Position numbers and translations under genes: made by a program. The notes below the pieces were generated by a model, which was given only the letters and a program-made list of their open reading frames with translations, was not told where the DNA came from and ran no database searches. 64,000 nt of DNA from Sphingomonas crocodyli (GTDB lineage: Bacteria > Pseudomonadota > Alphaproteobacteria > Sphingomonadales > Sphingomonadaceae): positions 437,061 through 501,060 of the forward strand of contig NZ_SACN01000003.1 in the NCBI RefSeq assembly GCF_004005865.1, in the 5' to 3' direction. How positions within the stretch are numbered: position 1 is the first letter of the stretch; each line of letters starts with the position of its first letter. Shown piece by piece: positions 1 through 8,463 of this stretch.

Positions 1-193
1 GGCGGTCCGACCCGGTCTACCTGCCATGGTTCGTAGCGAGGGCGTTTTGGACTCGCATCGACGACCAGCCGATTCCGGCGGTTGGGCGCCCGATGGAATG
101 GCGCATGTAGGTGGCGCTCGCGCCCGTGCGATGGGCAGCGGCGCCGGAGAAATGCGAACGTGCGTCGGACGACGATGGCGCGAGCGAACTCGA

Positions 194-1051
194 TCAGCCG
201 CGAGACACGCGAACCGATACCGCAATGCCCGCGGCGTCCTCGGGCGACCCGGTATAACCGCCGGTGACAGGCAGGATCTGGCGATTATGCCGGGCAACCG
301 CGACCGGAATCAGCTGCGCATCTCCCACGCGATTGTGGGTCGGATCAAACGTGATCCAGCCAGCGCCAGGCAGGTAAATCTCGGCCCAGGCGTGGGTAGA
401 GCCGGGATCGGCAGCGGCCTGGTCCGGATCGTAGAAATAACCCGAAACCGCACGGGCCCCGAACCCCAGGTGCCGCGCGGCGTCGATGAAAAGCGCTGCG
501 ATGTCGCGGCACGAGCCGCTTGCGAGCGCGAGGGTCTGAGCTGGCGCCTGGGTACCTTCCTCTTCACGGACCCGATAGGTGATCGCAGAACGTAGCCCCG
601 CGTTGAGATCCTTGAGAAGGGCAAGCGTATCCGTGGGCTCGCCAGCGATGAAACCGCGCGCCCAGGCCAGAACCTTCGCGGCGCCGTCACCACTCTGTGG
701 CATGGTAAGCGCTCCGAGATCCGCCTGATCGTCGGGCGAATAAGCGAACGGATAATGATGCGCACCGACGGCGATGGGGAAAACCGGATAAGGCGGCGCG
801 TCGTGTTCGATCGTAGCGGCGACGACAATGGCAAGCATGTCGGTTGGAGAGGTGAAACTGAGGGTGGCAATGCGGTTGGCGAACACGTCGTCGGTCCAGT
901 TTACAGTCGCGGTCCCGCCCGTATCGATCGAGAGGTCCAACAGACGAAGTTCCGCCCCGGAACGGGGCGTGACAAGCAGGCGATGGGGTTGGAGCCGCAC
1001 CGGACGATGATAGCGGTAGACGGTGCGATGGGTGACAGTGAGGCGCATGAC
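194..1051 (-). CDS. Transglutaminase-like family protein
   Basis: A 285-residue protein of the bacterial transglutaminase-like (protease-fold) family. It has an N-terminal beta-rich domain (about 1-110) typical of these proteins and a C-terminal papain-like core. The expected catalytic triad is visible: Cys180 in a GSCRD motif, His219 in THAWAE and Asp235 in FDPTH. There is no signal peptide or membrane segment, so it is probably cytoplasmic. A TTG start 24 bases upstream is possible, but the ATG at 1051 begins the conserved N-terminal strand. Substrates of this family are mostly unknown; peptidase or amidase activity is as likely as cross-linking. It is transcribed away from the next gene and is not obviously in an operon. 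Confidence 0.88.
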   Translation of the reverse strand, partial: VMRLTVTHRTVYRYHRPVRLQPHRLLVTPRSGAELRLLDLSIDTGGTATVNWTDDVFANRIATLSFTSPTDMLAIVVAATIEHDAPPYPVFPIAVGAHHYPFAYSPDDQADLGALTMPQSGDGAAKVLAWARGFIAGEPTDTLALLKDLNAGLRSAITYRVREEEGTQAPAQTLALASGSCRDIAALFIDAARHLGFGARAVSGYFYDPDQAAADPGSTHAWAEIYLPGAGWITFDPTHNRVGDAQLIPVAVARHNRQILPVTGGYTGSPEDAAGIAVSVRVSRG

Positions 1052-1459
1052 GCTCGAACGCGCGGGATTGGTCAAGCGGCTCCATGCCGTTTCGTGAAAA
1101 TGTCCGGGGCGCGGCCACGGCGGCTATTCAGGCGGATCAATCAGAAAGCTCGGGCGGTCGGCAAGTGGCGCCGACTACTGCGTGATCAGCCTATCCGCGC
1201 ATCACGGTCGCAAGGGTTGGACGATCTCGGGATAGCTTGGCGAAGCGTGAGCCGCCAATCACACTGTGCCAGTCTGTAGGCCAATAGCTGTGACGGTGAC
1301 CCCGAGCGGGCCATCGCGATTGCGGCATGACGCAAACGCAAACCATCAATCTCCGCGAGACTAATGGGCAAAATCAGATGTCAACTTGTCGGCAATGGGG
1401 CCGTAACGAGGGGAACTCGGCCAACACGCCTCCGTTGGGCAGGAAAATAGGAGAGTATC
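1052..1459. other. Intergenic region with one EcfG-type promoter
   Basis: No convincing gene is seen on either strand. Short open frames here have the composition of random high-GC DNA and no ribosome-binding site. The only recognisable element is the stress-type promoter at 1412-1436 in front of the small membrane protein gene. Confidence 0.6.
1412..1436 (+). promoter_or_regulatory. EcfG (general stress sigma) promoter
   Basis: GGAAC at 1412-1416 and CGTT at 1433-1436 are separated by exactly 16 bases, a full match to the alphaproteobacterial EcfG consensus. It lies 24 bases before the ATG of the small membrane protein gene at 1460, with a good AGGAGAG ribosome-binding site between. Confidence 0.75.
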
Positions 1460-1678
1460 ATGAACCTTTTCGGCGATGGTGGCGCGCTGTGGAGCGTCAT
1501 TACCATTCTGGGCCCGCTGGTGCTCGGCGCGGCGCTAGCTTTCGCGCTCATCCGCAACCGTCGGATGACCCGTGCGCAGGAAGAACTTTCCGAACGCGCG
1601 ACCCGCGAAATGAAAATTGAATCTGCCCGGGCCGAGGGTGCCGATGGCGCGGCCGAACGTCTTGAGCGTCAGCCTTGA
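1460..1678 (+). CDS. Small single-pass membrane protein
   Basis: A 72-residue protein with one predicted membrane helix (about residues 11-30). A basic stretch LIRNRR follows, then a charged Glu/Arg/Ala-rich cytoplasmic tail that could form a helix. The start is well set: an AGGAGAG ribosome-binding site and, further up, a perfect EcfG promoter. It resembles the next small gene at 1933 in architecture and in the membrane-boundary motif (IRNR followed by a basic or Gln/Glu-rich helix), so the two are probably distant paralogs. No function is known. The promoter implies induction in the general stress response, and the single helix implies a place in the inner membrane. Confidence 0.75.
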   Translation: MNLFGDGGALWSVITILGPLVLGAALAFALIRNRRMTRAQEELSERATREMKIESARAEGADGAAERLERQP

Positions 1679-1886
1679 CCTGCCGAGACGGTGACGTCGG
1701 GAGGGGAACCGAGGGCGGCGCGGGCTTGGCTGCCGCCATCTTGGCGAGCGATGACGACGGGTGGCCCAGCGCAATCACGTAGGTTCGATGGACCCCTTTC
1801 GCCGCGCCCCCCCCATAGGCGCTCAGAATGCGAGATGGCTGCTCCCATCCGGATCCGAGCACTGGCTATCACTTTGTTGAGCGTCG

Positions 1887-1911
1887 GGAACCCGAAGACC
1901 GCCGTGATGTT
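1887..1911 (+). promoter_or_regulatory. EcfG-like promoter
   Basis: GGAAC at 1887-1891 is followed after 17 bases by GTT at 1909-1911, so the -10 reads TGTT at the normal 16-base spacing. This is one mismatch from consensus. It sits 21 bases before the ATG at 1933. Confidence 0.55.
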
Positions 1912-1932
1912 CGTTGTTCAAAAGGGGCGAGG

Positions 1933-2124
1933 ATGACACATCATATGAGCGCAACTTTTGCTTCAGAGGTCGCCGCCAGCCTGGGTCCGTTTCTGTTCGG
2001 CGCGTGGATGTTGCTCACGATGATCCGTAATCGCAAGGCGGTGCGGCAGCGCGAGGCCGATGCAGCCCGGCTGGCGGGCTCAGCTCCTGTAGAGATCACA
2101 AAACGCAAAGCCATGGGCGGCTAG
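1933..2124 (+). CDS. Small single-pass membrane protein, paralog of the 1460 gene
   Basis: A 63-residue protein. The ATG at 1933 is chosen because a GGGGCGAGG ribosome-binding site precedes it and an EcfG-like promoter lies just upstream; longer readings have no such signals. One hydrophobic helix (about 13-31) is followed by MIRNRK and a charged Arg/Glu/Ala tail, the same plan as the protein encoded 250 bases upstream. The two are separate transcription units with similar promoters, which suggests tandem duplication with retention under stress control. Function unknown. Confidence 0.7.
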   Translation: MTHHMSATFASEVAASLGPFLFGAWMLLTMIRNRKAVRQREADAARLAGSAPVEITKRKAMGG

Positions 2125-2293
2125 CGTCCCGCCATCCGCAGGGATCAGCAAAGTCGTTGCAGCCTTATAGCTGACCCGCAGCGATTTTTATGCCTCAGAC
2201 GGTCCGGGTAGACCTGAGCGCGTCTTGGGCGGGTAGGTGCGCCACTGCAGCGCGCCGATCATAGCCAGGCTAGGGCCCTACTCTTTAGGCCAG

Positions 2294-2318
2294 GGAACAA
2301 TTTTCCGCGCAGACGGTC
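2294..2318 (+). promoter_or_regulatory. Possible weak EcfG promoter
   Basis: GGAAC at 2294-2298 is followed after 16 bases by GGTC, two mismatches from CGTT. Position and spacing in front of the gene at 2346 fit, but the -10 is poor. Confidence 0.3.
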
Positions 2319-2345
2319 CTACCCTCACAAGCAAACGGTGCGACT

Positions 2346-2654
2346 ATGACGAAGTGTGCGTTGACTATCCCGTTGCTCGGCCTGACATTGATCGCCCTGC
2401 CTGGTCCTGCCTCTGCGCAGGCCGACCTCGCCGCCGACCTGCAGGCGATCAACGCATCCTTTGTTTGTCCCGAGACGATAAGCAATGATGCTGCAAGGAA
2501 GACCGCGATGGACGACATCGGCCGCCGGCTGGCGTCGCACCGGCTGAGCTATCGGCAGGCGCAGAAGGTGATCGAGACAATGTACGGCCTTCACGGCTGC
2601 GGAACCGGCCCGGCGGGCGCATCGGTTTCCGCCACGAGCGCCGTGACACCCTGA
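2346..2654 (+). CDS. Secreted (periplasmic) small protein of unknown function
   Basis: A 102-residue protein with a clear Sec signal peptide: a basic start (MTK), a hydrophobic core, and a probable cut after Ala-Ser-Ala near residue 24. The mature part is mostly helical with two cysteines (in FVCPE and HGCGT) that could form a disulfide in the periplasm. I do not recognise a family. It is followed 20 bases later by a 45-residue acidic gene, possibly co-transcribed. A weak EcfG-type promoter lies upstream. Confidence 0.72.
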   Translation: MTKCALTIPLLGLTLIALPGPASAQADLAADLQAINASFVCPETISNDAARKTAMDDIGRRLASHRLSYRQAQKVIETMYGLHGCGTGPAGASVSATSAVTP

Positions 2655-2674
2655 CTAAAGCATCGGAGCCCGGC

Positions 2675-2812
2675 ATGATGATCAAAACCACAGAAGATGA
2701 CGCTTCGGAGACGCCGCTGACGGACACGGTCGGCGACGAACTCCCCGACGTCGATGATGCGGTCGAAGAGATCAAGGAAACCGGCGAGCCGTTTGGCGGC
2801 AACTTCGCCTGA
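2675..2812 (+). CDS. Very small acidic protein
   Basis: A 45-residue open frame rich in Asp, Glu and Thr (start MMIKTTEDD, end GEPFGGNFA) with a GGAG-like ribosome-binding site 6-10 bases before the ATG. It is very acidic, has no hydrophobic segment, and is likely soluble and disordered. It follows the secreted protein gene by 20 bases in the same direction. Small acidic proteins of this kind are common in sphingomonad stress regions, but I cannot name a family. Confidence 0.5.
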   Translation: MMIKTTEDDASETPLTDTVGDELPDVDDAVEEIKETGEPFGGNFA

Positions 2813-3085
2813 GCTGCGCCGCGCGCTGTTTTGTGTGATCTTTGAAGGCGTGCGGCGTGGTCGCGCCGGGATGTCCCCGCCGCCCTCGCCGCCTGCGACC
2901 ATTGCGATGCAATGCGAGCGTGAGCCTGCATTTCACGTCGATCGAACGCCGCTCTGATGTCATCACCGTGACATGCGCTGGACGCTTTTCATCGGGACGT
3001 GGCACATCGGGTTAAAGTTGCTCTCCCGATAGTCCGGGCGTCCCCTTGCGCGAGTGGCCTTCGCCGAGACCCGCCCAAGGTGGTG

Positions 3086-3241
3086 CTATGTTCTCAGTGC
3101 GTAAAACCCGACGATTGCAATGAAAGCCAGGATCACCAGCGCTAGCCCCCATGTGAGGACATAGCGGGTCGTGTGGGTTGATGCACCGGCCCGGGCTTCC
3201 TCGGTCGACAAGTGCACCTGTTTCTCTTGCTCTAATCTCAT
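3086..3241 (-). CDS. Small single-pass membrane protein, translationally coupled
   Basis: A 51-residue protein. The N-terminal half is hydrophilic and charged (MRLEQEKQVHLSTEEAR), and the C-terminal half is one hydrophobic helix (about 30-47) that ends with a short basic tail. Its ATG overlaps the stop of the upstream small gene in an ATGA arrangement (3238-3241), so translation is probably coupled. Sphingomonad genomes carry similar 'EQ..V.LS.EEAR.G' small membrane proteins of unknown role, from memory of the family. The cytoplasmic N-terminus and membrane anchor suggest a small inner-membrane modulator. Confidence 0.72.
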   Translation of the reverse strand: MRLEQEKQVHLSTEEARAGASTHTTRYVLTWGLALVILAFIAIVGFYALRT

Positions 3242-3381
3242 GAAGCGGTGACCTGTGCCGGGATTTCGGGCAGCGTAGGATCGGCCGGTGCGCCGGGGTC
3301 CGGATCGACGGGCGACGGGATGGGATCATCGATCGGCGTATCGGCGGGAAACTCAACGGGTGAGGGAGGCTGTGATGCCAT
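3238..3381 (-). CDS. Small proline/aspartate-rich protein
   Basis: A 47-residue protein in which about a third of the residues are proline, mixed with Asp and Ala. It is almost certainly unfolded. The start is supported by a strong AAGGAGA ribosome-binding site seven bases upstream. Its stop overlaps the ATG of the small membrane protein gene (ATGA), so the two form a two-gene unit. No hydrophobic segment and no recognised family. Confidence 0.65.
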   Translation of the reverse strand: MASQPPSPVEFPADTPIDDPIPSPVDPDPGAPADPTLPEIPAQVTAS

Positions 3382-3512
3382 AGCTGTTCTCCTTATCCTC
3401 CCAACGGACTGGAAAGATATTCGGGCCCAGCATTTCGGCGAGCCCATACAAAATCGCCGTAGGGCACGCAGTCTCGATCCGACCCGCTTTGACCGGGACG
3501 CGCGTAATCCTC

Positions 3513-5798
3513 TCAGATAACGATGCGAACGGGCACCGACTTCGCCGCCGGAACATGGCTCTCTGCGGCGTGATGCTCCAAGGGCAAAAGGATATTGGCC
3601 TCGGGATAATAAGCGCCCAGACAGCCGCGCGGAATGTCGTACGGCGTCACAATGAGCCCGTCGCGCCGTCGACGCATCCCATCGCCGGCATCGGATTCGA
3701 GCGCGACGATCTGCCCCTCGCACAGGTTCGCGGCCGCCATGTCCTCGACGTTGATGAACAGAGCATCGCGCGTTCCTTTCACTCCACGAAAGCGATCGTA
3801 ATAGCCGTAGATTGTCGTGTTGAACTGGTCGTTCGATCGTAGCGTGATAAGCCGGTAACGCCCCTCGGCATCTGCGAATCCCGTGGCGCTTAATCCGGTG
3901 GGTACGAAAAACTCGGCCTTGCCGCTGGGCGTCAGCCAGATGCGGTCGGCCGCCTTATTACCCTTCCAGAATCCACCGGGGGTGAACAGGCGCGCATTAA
4001 AATCCTCGAAGATCTCGGGATAGGTCGCTTCGATTGCGTCCCGGATGCGCGCATAGTCCGCGACCCAGATATCCCAGTCGACGCGCGGATTGGACGGCAC
4101 GATCCGCTTTGCGATTTCGGCGACGATCCGAGGTTCCGACAGGAGGTGCGGACTGGCGGGCTTCACCTTGCCGCGCGAGCCGTGGATGCAGCTGGTGGAG
4201 TCCTCGACCGACACGGCTTGCGGACCGGTCGCCTGAACATCTTCTTCGATCCGTCCGAGACAGGGCAGAAGATAGGTCTGACGACCGGCAAAGAGGTGGT
4301 TGCGGTTGAGCTTTGTTGCGATCTGGACCGACAGCTCCAGGCGAGGCCATGCGTTTTCCATGGCCACCGTCTCGGGCACGGCGCGCAGGAAGTTCCCTCC
4401 GAGCCCAACGACCGCCTTCACGCTTCCGTCGATGACACCGCGACAGGTCGCCACCGTATCGAGGCCCTTTTCGGCAGGCGGATCGAAGCCGTACAGTTCC
4501 CTGAGCTTGTCGACCGGCGCCAGCTCGGTCTTTTCGGTGATGCCGACGGTGCGCTGGCCCTGGACGTTGGAATGACCCCGCACGGGCATAGGCCCCGCAC
4601 CCGGCTTGCCGATATTACCGCGCATCAGCAGCAGGTTGACGACCATGCGGACGTTTTCAACGCCTTTGACATGCTGCGTAAGCCCCATGCCGTAAATAGC
4701 GAGAACCGCCTTCGACCGGGCGTAGACGCGCGCGGCATTTTCGATTGCGGCCAGATCAAGACCGGATTCGCGCTCGATATCGCTCCATTCGGTCGCGCGG
4801 ACCCTGGCGGCGAACGCGCTAAAGTCGTTCGTGTGTTCGGATATGAAGTCGTGATCGAGCACACCGGCCTCGCCCGGCGCCTTCGCATCGTCCCATGCGA
4901 TCAGATATTTGGCGATGCCGGTCATCACCGCAATGTCACCACCGGCCTTAACCTGATGATATTGGGTCGAGATGATCGTCTCATCCAGCGTCGCCATCTC
5001 GATCGGGTTTTGCGGATCGGTGAAGCGCTCAAGCCCCCGCTCCCGGAGCGGATTGAAGGTGATGATCTCCACCCCGCGCTTGCGCGCCTTACGCAGATCA
5101 TGGAGCATCCGCGGCGCATTCGATCCGACATTCTGCCCGAAGAAGAGGATCGCGTCACATATGGCGAAATCCTCCTGCCGGGTGGTGCCCACGGGAACCC
5201 CGATTGCCGCCTTCAGGCCGACCGAGGTCGACTCGTGGCACATGTTGGAACTGTCGGGGAGGTTCTGGTTGCCATACATCCGGGCCATCAGCCCGTACAT
5301 GTACGAGGCCTCCAGGCTGGTCCGTCCCGACGAATAAAAGACGACCGACTTCGGGTCGAGCGGCCGAAGGGCCGCACCGATCGCGTCGAACGCCTCGGCC
5401 CAGTCGCAGGCGACATATTTGTCGGTGGCCGCGTCGTAGCGCAGCGGGTGGGTGAGCCGGCCATGCTGCTCGAGATCATAGTCGCGCCAGCCGCGCAGCG
5501 CGGTCAGCGTGTGCTTCTGAAAGAAGTCCGGCGTGGTGCGCAGCGTGGTCAATTCCCACGCCGTCGCCTTCGCCCCTTCTTCGCAGAACTCGGCCGGATG
5601 ATGATCGGCGGGTTTTGGCCAGGCGCAGCTGACGCACGCGAAACCATCCGGCTTGTTCTGCCGCGCGAGTTCGACAAATGTCTCGGGGGCGACGCGCTCG
5701 CGGGGCAGGATCTCGGCAAGCGAACGGACCGAGCCCCATCCGCCTGCAGGGCCTTTGAAAGGGCTGATCCGCGGCTTGTCCGGAGATTGCTTGCTCAT
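3513..5798 (-). CDS. FdhF/YdeP family molybdopterin oxidoreductase
   Basis: A 761-residue protein of the formate-dehydrogenase-alpha-like FdhF/YdeP family, which binds a bis-MGD molybdenum cofactor. The N-terminus has Cys55, Cys58 and Cys72 (ACVSCAWPKP, then EEFC-like), as in this family. The central molybdopterin domain (about 120-590) and the C-terminal cofactor-binding domain (about 640-761, motif SNDQFNTTIYGY) are complete. It has no Tat signal, so it is cytoplasmic. E. coli YdeP is linked to acid resistance; the physiological substrate is not settled, and no FDH beta or gamma subunits are encoded nearby. The ATG at 5798 is preferred over a GTG 24 bases upstream. It is divergent from the catalase-like gene. 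Confidence 0.93.
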   Translation of the reverse strand: MSKQSPDKPRISPFKGPAGGWGSVRSLAEILPRERVAPETFVELARQNKPDGFACVSCAWPKPADHHPAEFCEEGAKATAWELTTLRTTPDFFQKHTLTALRGWRDYDLEQHGRLTHPLRYDAATDKYVACDWAEAFDAIGAALRPLDPKSVVFYSSGRTSLEASYMYGLMARMYGNQNLPDSSNMCHESTSVGLKAAIGVPVGTTRQEDFAICDAILFFGQNVGSNAPRMLHDLRKARKRGVEIITFNPLRERGLERFTDPQNPIEMATLDETIISTQYHQVKAGGDIAVMTGIAKYLIAWDDAKAPGEAGVLDHDFISEHTNDFSAFAARVRATEWSDIERESGLDLAAIENAARVYARSKAVLAIYGMGLTQHVKGVENVRMVVNLLLMRGNIGKPGAGPMPVRGHSNVQGQRTVGITEKTELAPVDKLRELYGFDPPAEKGLDTVATCRGVIDGSVKAVVGLGGNFLRAVPETVAMENAWPRLELSVQIATKLNRNHLFAGRQTYLLPCLGRIEEDVQATGPQAVSVEDSTSCIHGSRGKVKPASPHLLSEPRIVAEIAKRIVPSNPRVDWDIWVADYARIRDAIEATYPEIFEDFNARLFTPGGFWKGNKAADRIWLTPSGKAEFFVPTGLSATGFADAEGRYRLITLRSNDQFNTTIYGYYDRFRGVKGTRDALFINVEDMAAANLCEGQIVALESDAGDGMRRRRDGLIVTPYDIPRGCLGAYYPEANILLPLEHHAAESHVPAAKSVPVRIVI

Positions 5799-5844
5799 TT
5801 GCCCCCGCGATCTGGCTGCCACACTGTGGTTAAGTGGCCCAAGC

Positions 5845-5869
5845 GGAACGGTTCGACGATCGATTGGTT
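5845..5869 (+). promoter_or_regulatory. EcfG promoter of the catalase-like gene
   Basis: GGAAC at 5845-5849, 16 bases, then GGTT at 5866-5869: one mismatch from consensus in the least conserved -10 base. It lies 33 bases before the ATG at 5902, in the 103-bp divergent region shared with the fdhF-like gene. Confidence 0.7.
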
Positions 5870-5901
5870 CAGCGATCTCAACACTTCAGGCGAGACCGAG
5901 C

Positions 5902-6984
5902 ATGAGCGAGCCCGTGCGCTTCACATCCGACGTCGAGCAGATCGAGCCTGACGAGGCGCAGACGATCGCGTCGCTCGAAGAGCAGTTCGGCAAGATACTC
6001 GATACGACCTCCGCCGATTATGGCCATGCTGTTCGATCGGTTCACGCCAAGGGTCATGGCCTTGCGCGTGGCACGCTGGAGATTGCCGATGGGCTCCCAC
6101 CCGAGCTGGCGCAGGGCCTATTTGCACGCGCTGGACGCTATGACGCGATCCTGCGCTTTTCGACCAATGCAGGCGACATTCTCGATGACGCCGTCCGCCT
6201 CCCGCGCGGCGTCGCGGTGAAAATCCTCAACGTTGAGGGTGACCGGCTTGCCGGGTCCGAAGGTGATGCGACCCAGGACTTCATCATGGTGAACGGACCG
6301 GCTTTCGCAGCGTCCGATCCAAAACAGTTTCTCGGCAACCTCAAGATGCTGGCGGCTACGACCGACAAGGCCGAAGGCGCCAAGAAGGCGCTGTCATCGA
6401 TATTGCGCGCCTTTGAGGCGGGGGCGGAAGCATTGGGTGGGAGCTCGACGCTGCTCAACAGTCTGGGCGGTGCCAAGCCGGTCCATCCGCTGGGCGCCAC
6501 ATACTTCAGCCAGACGCCTTATCGGTACGGCGACTATATAGCGAAATTCCAGCTGGCGCCGCTCGCCCCCCTTTCCGATCTCGCCGATGTCGTGATCGAC
6601 GCGACCGATCGTCCGGACGCGATCCGTCAAGATATGAACCGCGAACTGATCGCGCAGGGGGCGCGCTGGGAGTTGCGCGTTCAATTGTGCACCGATCTCG
6701 AGACGATGCCGATCGAGGACCCTTCGATCATATGGGACGAGGAGGCGAGCCCCTATCGCTCCGTCGCGACGCTCATAGTCGACCCGCAGCAGGCGTGGAT
6801 TCCCGGCGAAAGCGAAGCGCTCGAAGACAAATTGTCCTTTAGTCCGTGGCACGGCCTGGCCGCCCATCAGCCACTGGGTGGAGTAAATCGCGCGCGCAGG
6901 CGGCCCTATCAGTTCTCGACCGCCTATCGTTCGCGATTCAATGGATGCCCTATCCACGAGCCGCGGGCGCTGGCCGAACTGTGA
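5902..6984 (+). CDS. Catalase family (heme) protein
   Basis: A 360-residue catalase-like protein of the short SrpA-type group, about 120 residues shorter than monofunctional catalases. It keeps the distal histidine (His48, SVHAKGHG) and the RFST segment (Arg85-Ser87). Near the C-terminus, SPYRSVATLIV resembles the proximal heme region. Members of this group are heme proteins with catalase or peroxidase activity that is often weak. The ATG at 5902 matches the family N-terminus and lies 33 bases after an EcfG promoter. It has no signal peptide, so it is cytoplasmic. Divergence from a molybdo-oxidoreductase and the stress promoter suggest a role in oxidative stress. Confidence 0.9.
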   Translation: MSEPVRFTSDVEQIEPDEAQTIASLEEQFGKILDTTSADYGHAVRSVHAKGHGLARGTLEIADGLPPELAQGLFARAGRYDAILRFSTNAGDILDDAVRLPRGVAVKILNVEGDRLAGSEGDATQDFIMVNGPAFAASDPKQFLGNLKMLAATTDKAEGAKKALSSILRAFEAGAEALGGSSTLLNSLGGAKPVHPLGATYFSQTPYRYGDYIAKFQLAPLAPLSDLADVVIDATDRPDAIRQDMNRELIAQGARWELRVQLCTDLETMPIEDPSIIWDEEASPYRSVATLIVDPQQAWIPGESEALEDKLSFSPWHGLAAHQPLGGVNRARRRPYQFSTAYRSRFNGCPIHEPRALAEL

Positions 6985-7181
6985 AGACCGATCAGGCGGA
7001 TTACAGCGCTCTGCACTTGCGGTCATTCGCGCCAGCCGACGGCGCGTCGCCCTGGCCGAGCGTCCGATGCGAGACGCACCGCTGAGTCGCCTCGCGCGGG
7101 GGCCATGTACTCGGTGGGGTCCAATGCCTGCCGGAACAGCCGACCATAGCTTTACGGCATCGGGCGTCGCGCGCCGGCCGG

Positions 7182-7207
7182 GGAACGCAAGCCAGCCTTC
7201 GCCTGTT
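7182..7207 (+). promoter_or_regulatory. EcfG-like promoter
   Basis: GGAAC at 7182-7186 is followed after 18 bases by GTT at 7205-7207, giving TGTT at 17-base spacing. It lies 29 bases before the ATG at 7237. Confidence 0.5.
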
Positions 7208-7236
7208 CTGACGCTGTGCCAATCTGCGAGGTAGCT

Positions 7237-7464
7237 ATGGACCGCTCCGAGACCGAAAAATCGACCGGCGATCATGTTGAAGGCAGCGATGCGCGGCCGA
7301 AGGATACGCTGGAGCGCGATGAGGGCCAGAACGGTCGCACTGCACCCGCGCCAGAGGGCGATGGCGAGCCGGTGGTCGACGACAAGGGGCGACCGCTGGG
7401 CGGGGATGGCCTGATCAAAGACGACAAGCCGGTCGTCACGCCCTCAAACGCCGAGCGCATCTGA
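7237..7464 (+). CDS. Small hydrophilic, probably disordered protein
   Basis: A 75-residue protein dominated by Asp, Glu, Lys, Gly and Pro, with no hydrophobic core and no cysteine. The composition is that of an intrinsically disordered stress protein. The ATG at 7237 follows a short GAGG-like ribosome-binding site; an in-frame ATG 21 bases earlier is less well placed relative to the EcfG-like promoter upstream. The motif DDKGRPLGGDGLI near the C-terminus may be conserved, but I do not recognise a family. Confidence 0.6.
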   Translation: MDRSETEKSTGDHVEGSDARPKDTLERDEGQNGRTAPAPEGDGEPVVDDKGRPLGGDGLIKDDKPVVTPSNAERI

Positions 7465-7558
7465 AAAGCAGACGAAGGCTGGTCTGGCCGCCTTAACCGA
7501 GCCGGAAAAAGGCGCCGGTCATTGAACAGAGATAAAATTCGCCCGTTAAGCGCGTCAA

Positions 7559-7963
7559 ATGCTTGTCGTCCTCCAACAGCTCCACGCGGAATTGCTCCTT
7601 CGCATCGAGGCGCTTGGAGTGGAGACGCGTCGACCGCGTCCTGACATGCCGATGGTCAATGCCGCTCGACTGGCGTTGACGCGCGCCAGCAGCGCGAGGA
7701 CGGCGCATCTGGAAGGTAAGGTATATCCCGCTTTGCTTGCCGTAGAGCCCGACCCCGCGATCGTCGAATTGCGTCAGACGGGCCGTGGTCGTCAGGCGGT
7801 TTCTTCCGATCATATCAGTCACTGGACCACGCGCGAGATCGAAGCCAACTGGGCCGCCTATTGCGCGGCATCGCAATCGATGAGGGCGTGGATGAAGGAG
7901 CGTATCAGCCTCGAACAAGCCCTTCTTTACCCGGCTCTGACGAGACAATTCGGAAACGAATAG
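7559..7963 (+). CDS. Putative hemerythrin-like helical protein
   Basis: A 134-residue, mostly alpha-helical protein. Histidine and acidic residues fall where a hemerythrin-like four-helix bundle would have metal ligands: QLHAELL near residue 11, AHLEGKVYP near 50, ISHWTTREIEANW near 90 and SLEQALLYPAL near the end. Not all canonical HxxxE/HxxxH ligands can be placed, so the diiron site may be incomplete. The start is set by an in-frame stop 14 bases upstream. It may sense or buffer oxygen or iron, but this is inferred from the helix pattern only. Confidence 0.5.
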   Translation: MLVVLQQLHAELLLRIEALGVETRRPRPDMPMVNAARLALTRASSARTAHLEGKVYPALLAVEPDPAIVELRQTGRGRQAVSSDHISHWTTREIEANWAAYCAASQSMRAWMKERISLEQALLYPALTRQFGNE

Positions 7964-8125
7964 CCACCAGGACAGCGTTTCGTAAGGGTCTCTCACCTTG
8001 ATGTGCCGGGTACATCGCAACGCGGCGAGCGCCCCCGCTCTCGATAGCGACGGAGCGGATCGGCTGGATCTTCAGCCGCGCGCCAGGCCGACTGAACTCG
8101 CTTACGTCATGCGCGTTGGGACACG

Positions 8126-8317
8126 ATGAACTCCAATATAGAGGTACCGGTACAACGTGCCGGCATCGACCTTCAAATAGGTAAGAGCTCGCTGCGCGTG
8201 ATGACGGAAATCACCAGCGGCGGCTTGCTGGCGATCGGCGGCCTCGTTGCCGCGATCCTTCTTGCGAGCGCAGTGCTGGTCGCTACGGCCACACGGTCTC
8301 GGGACCCCAGGAGCTGA
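8126..8317 (+). CDS. Small single-pass membrane protein
   Basis: A 63-residue protein with a polar N-terminal part, one hydrophobic segment of about 25 residues (roughly 32-56, Gly/Leu/Ala/Val-rich) and a short basic C-terminus. The ribosome-binding site is weak (GGGACACG). It precedes the dedA-like gene by 146 bases. No family recognised; it is kept because of its clean membrane segment. Confidence 0.45.
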   Translation: MNSNIEVPVQRAGIDLQIGKSSLRVMTEITSGGLLAIGGLVAAILLASAVLVATATRSRDPRS

Positions 8318-8463
8318 ACGCGGGCGGCTGCAAGCCAGCAGCGGGCGAAGACGTCGGGCGCAGGACCCCCCAGCGAGGTCAATCGGCCCTGTGGCTCCCT
8401 CGGTCTCCCAATCGGCCCGCCAGGGTTCGAGCCATGCGCAATTGAAGGCTAAGATAACGCATA

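Noticed and set aside
4146-5951. A 601-codon open frame on the plus strand
   Set aside because: It lies antisense to the fdhF-like gene, whose motifs are complete. Long antisense frames are common in high-GC DNA, and this one has no ribosome-binding site or domain.
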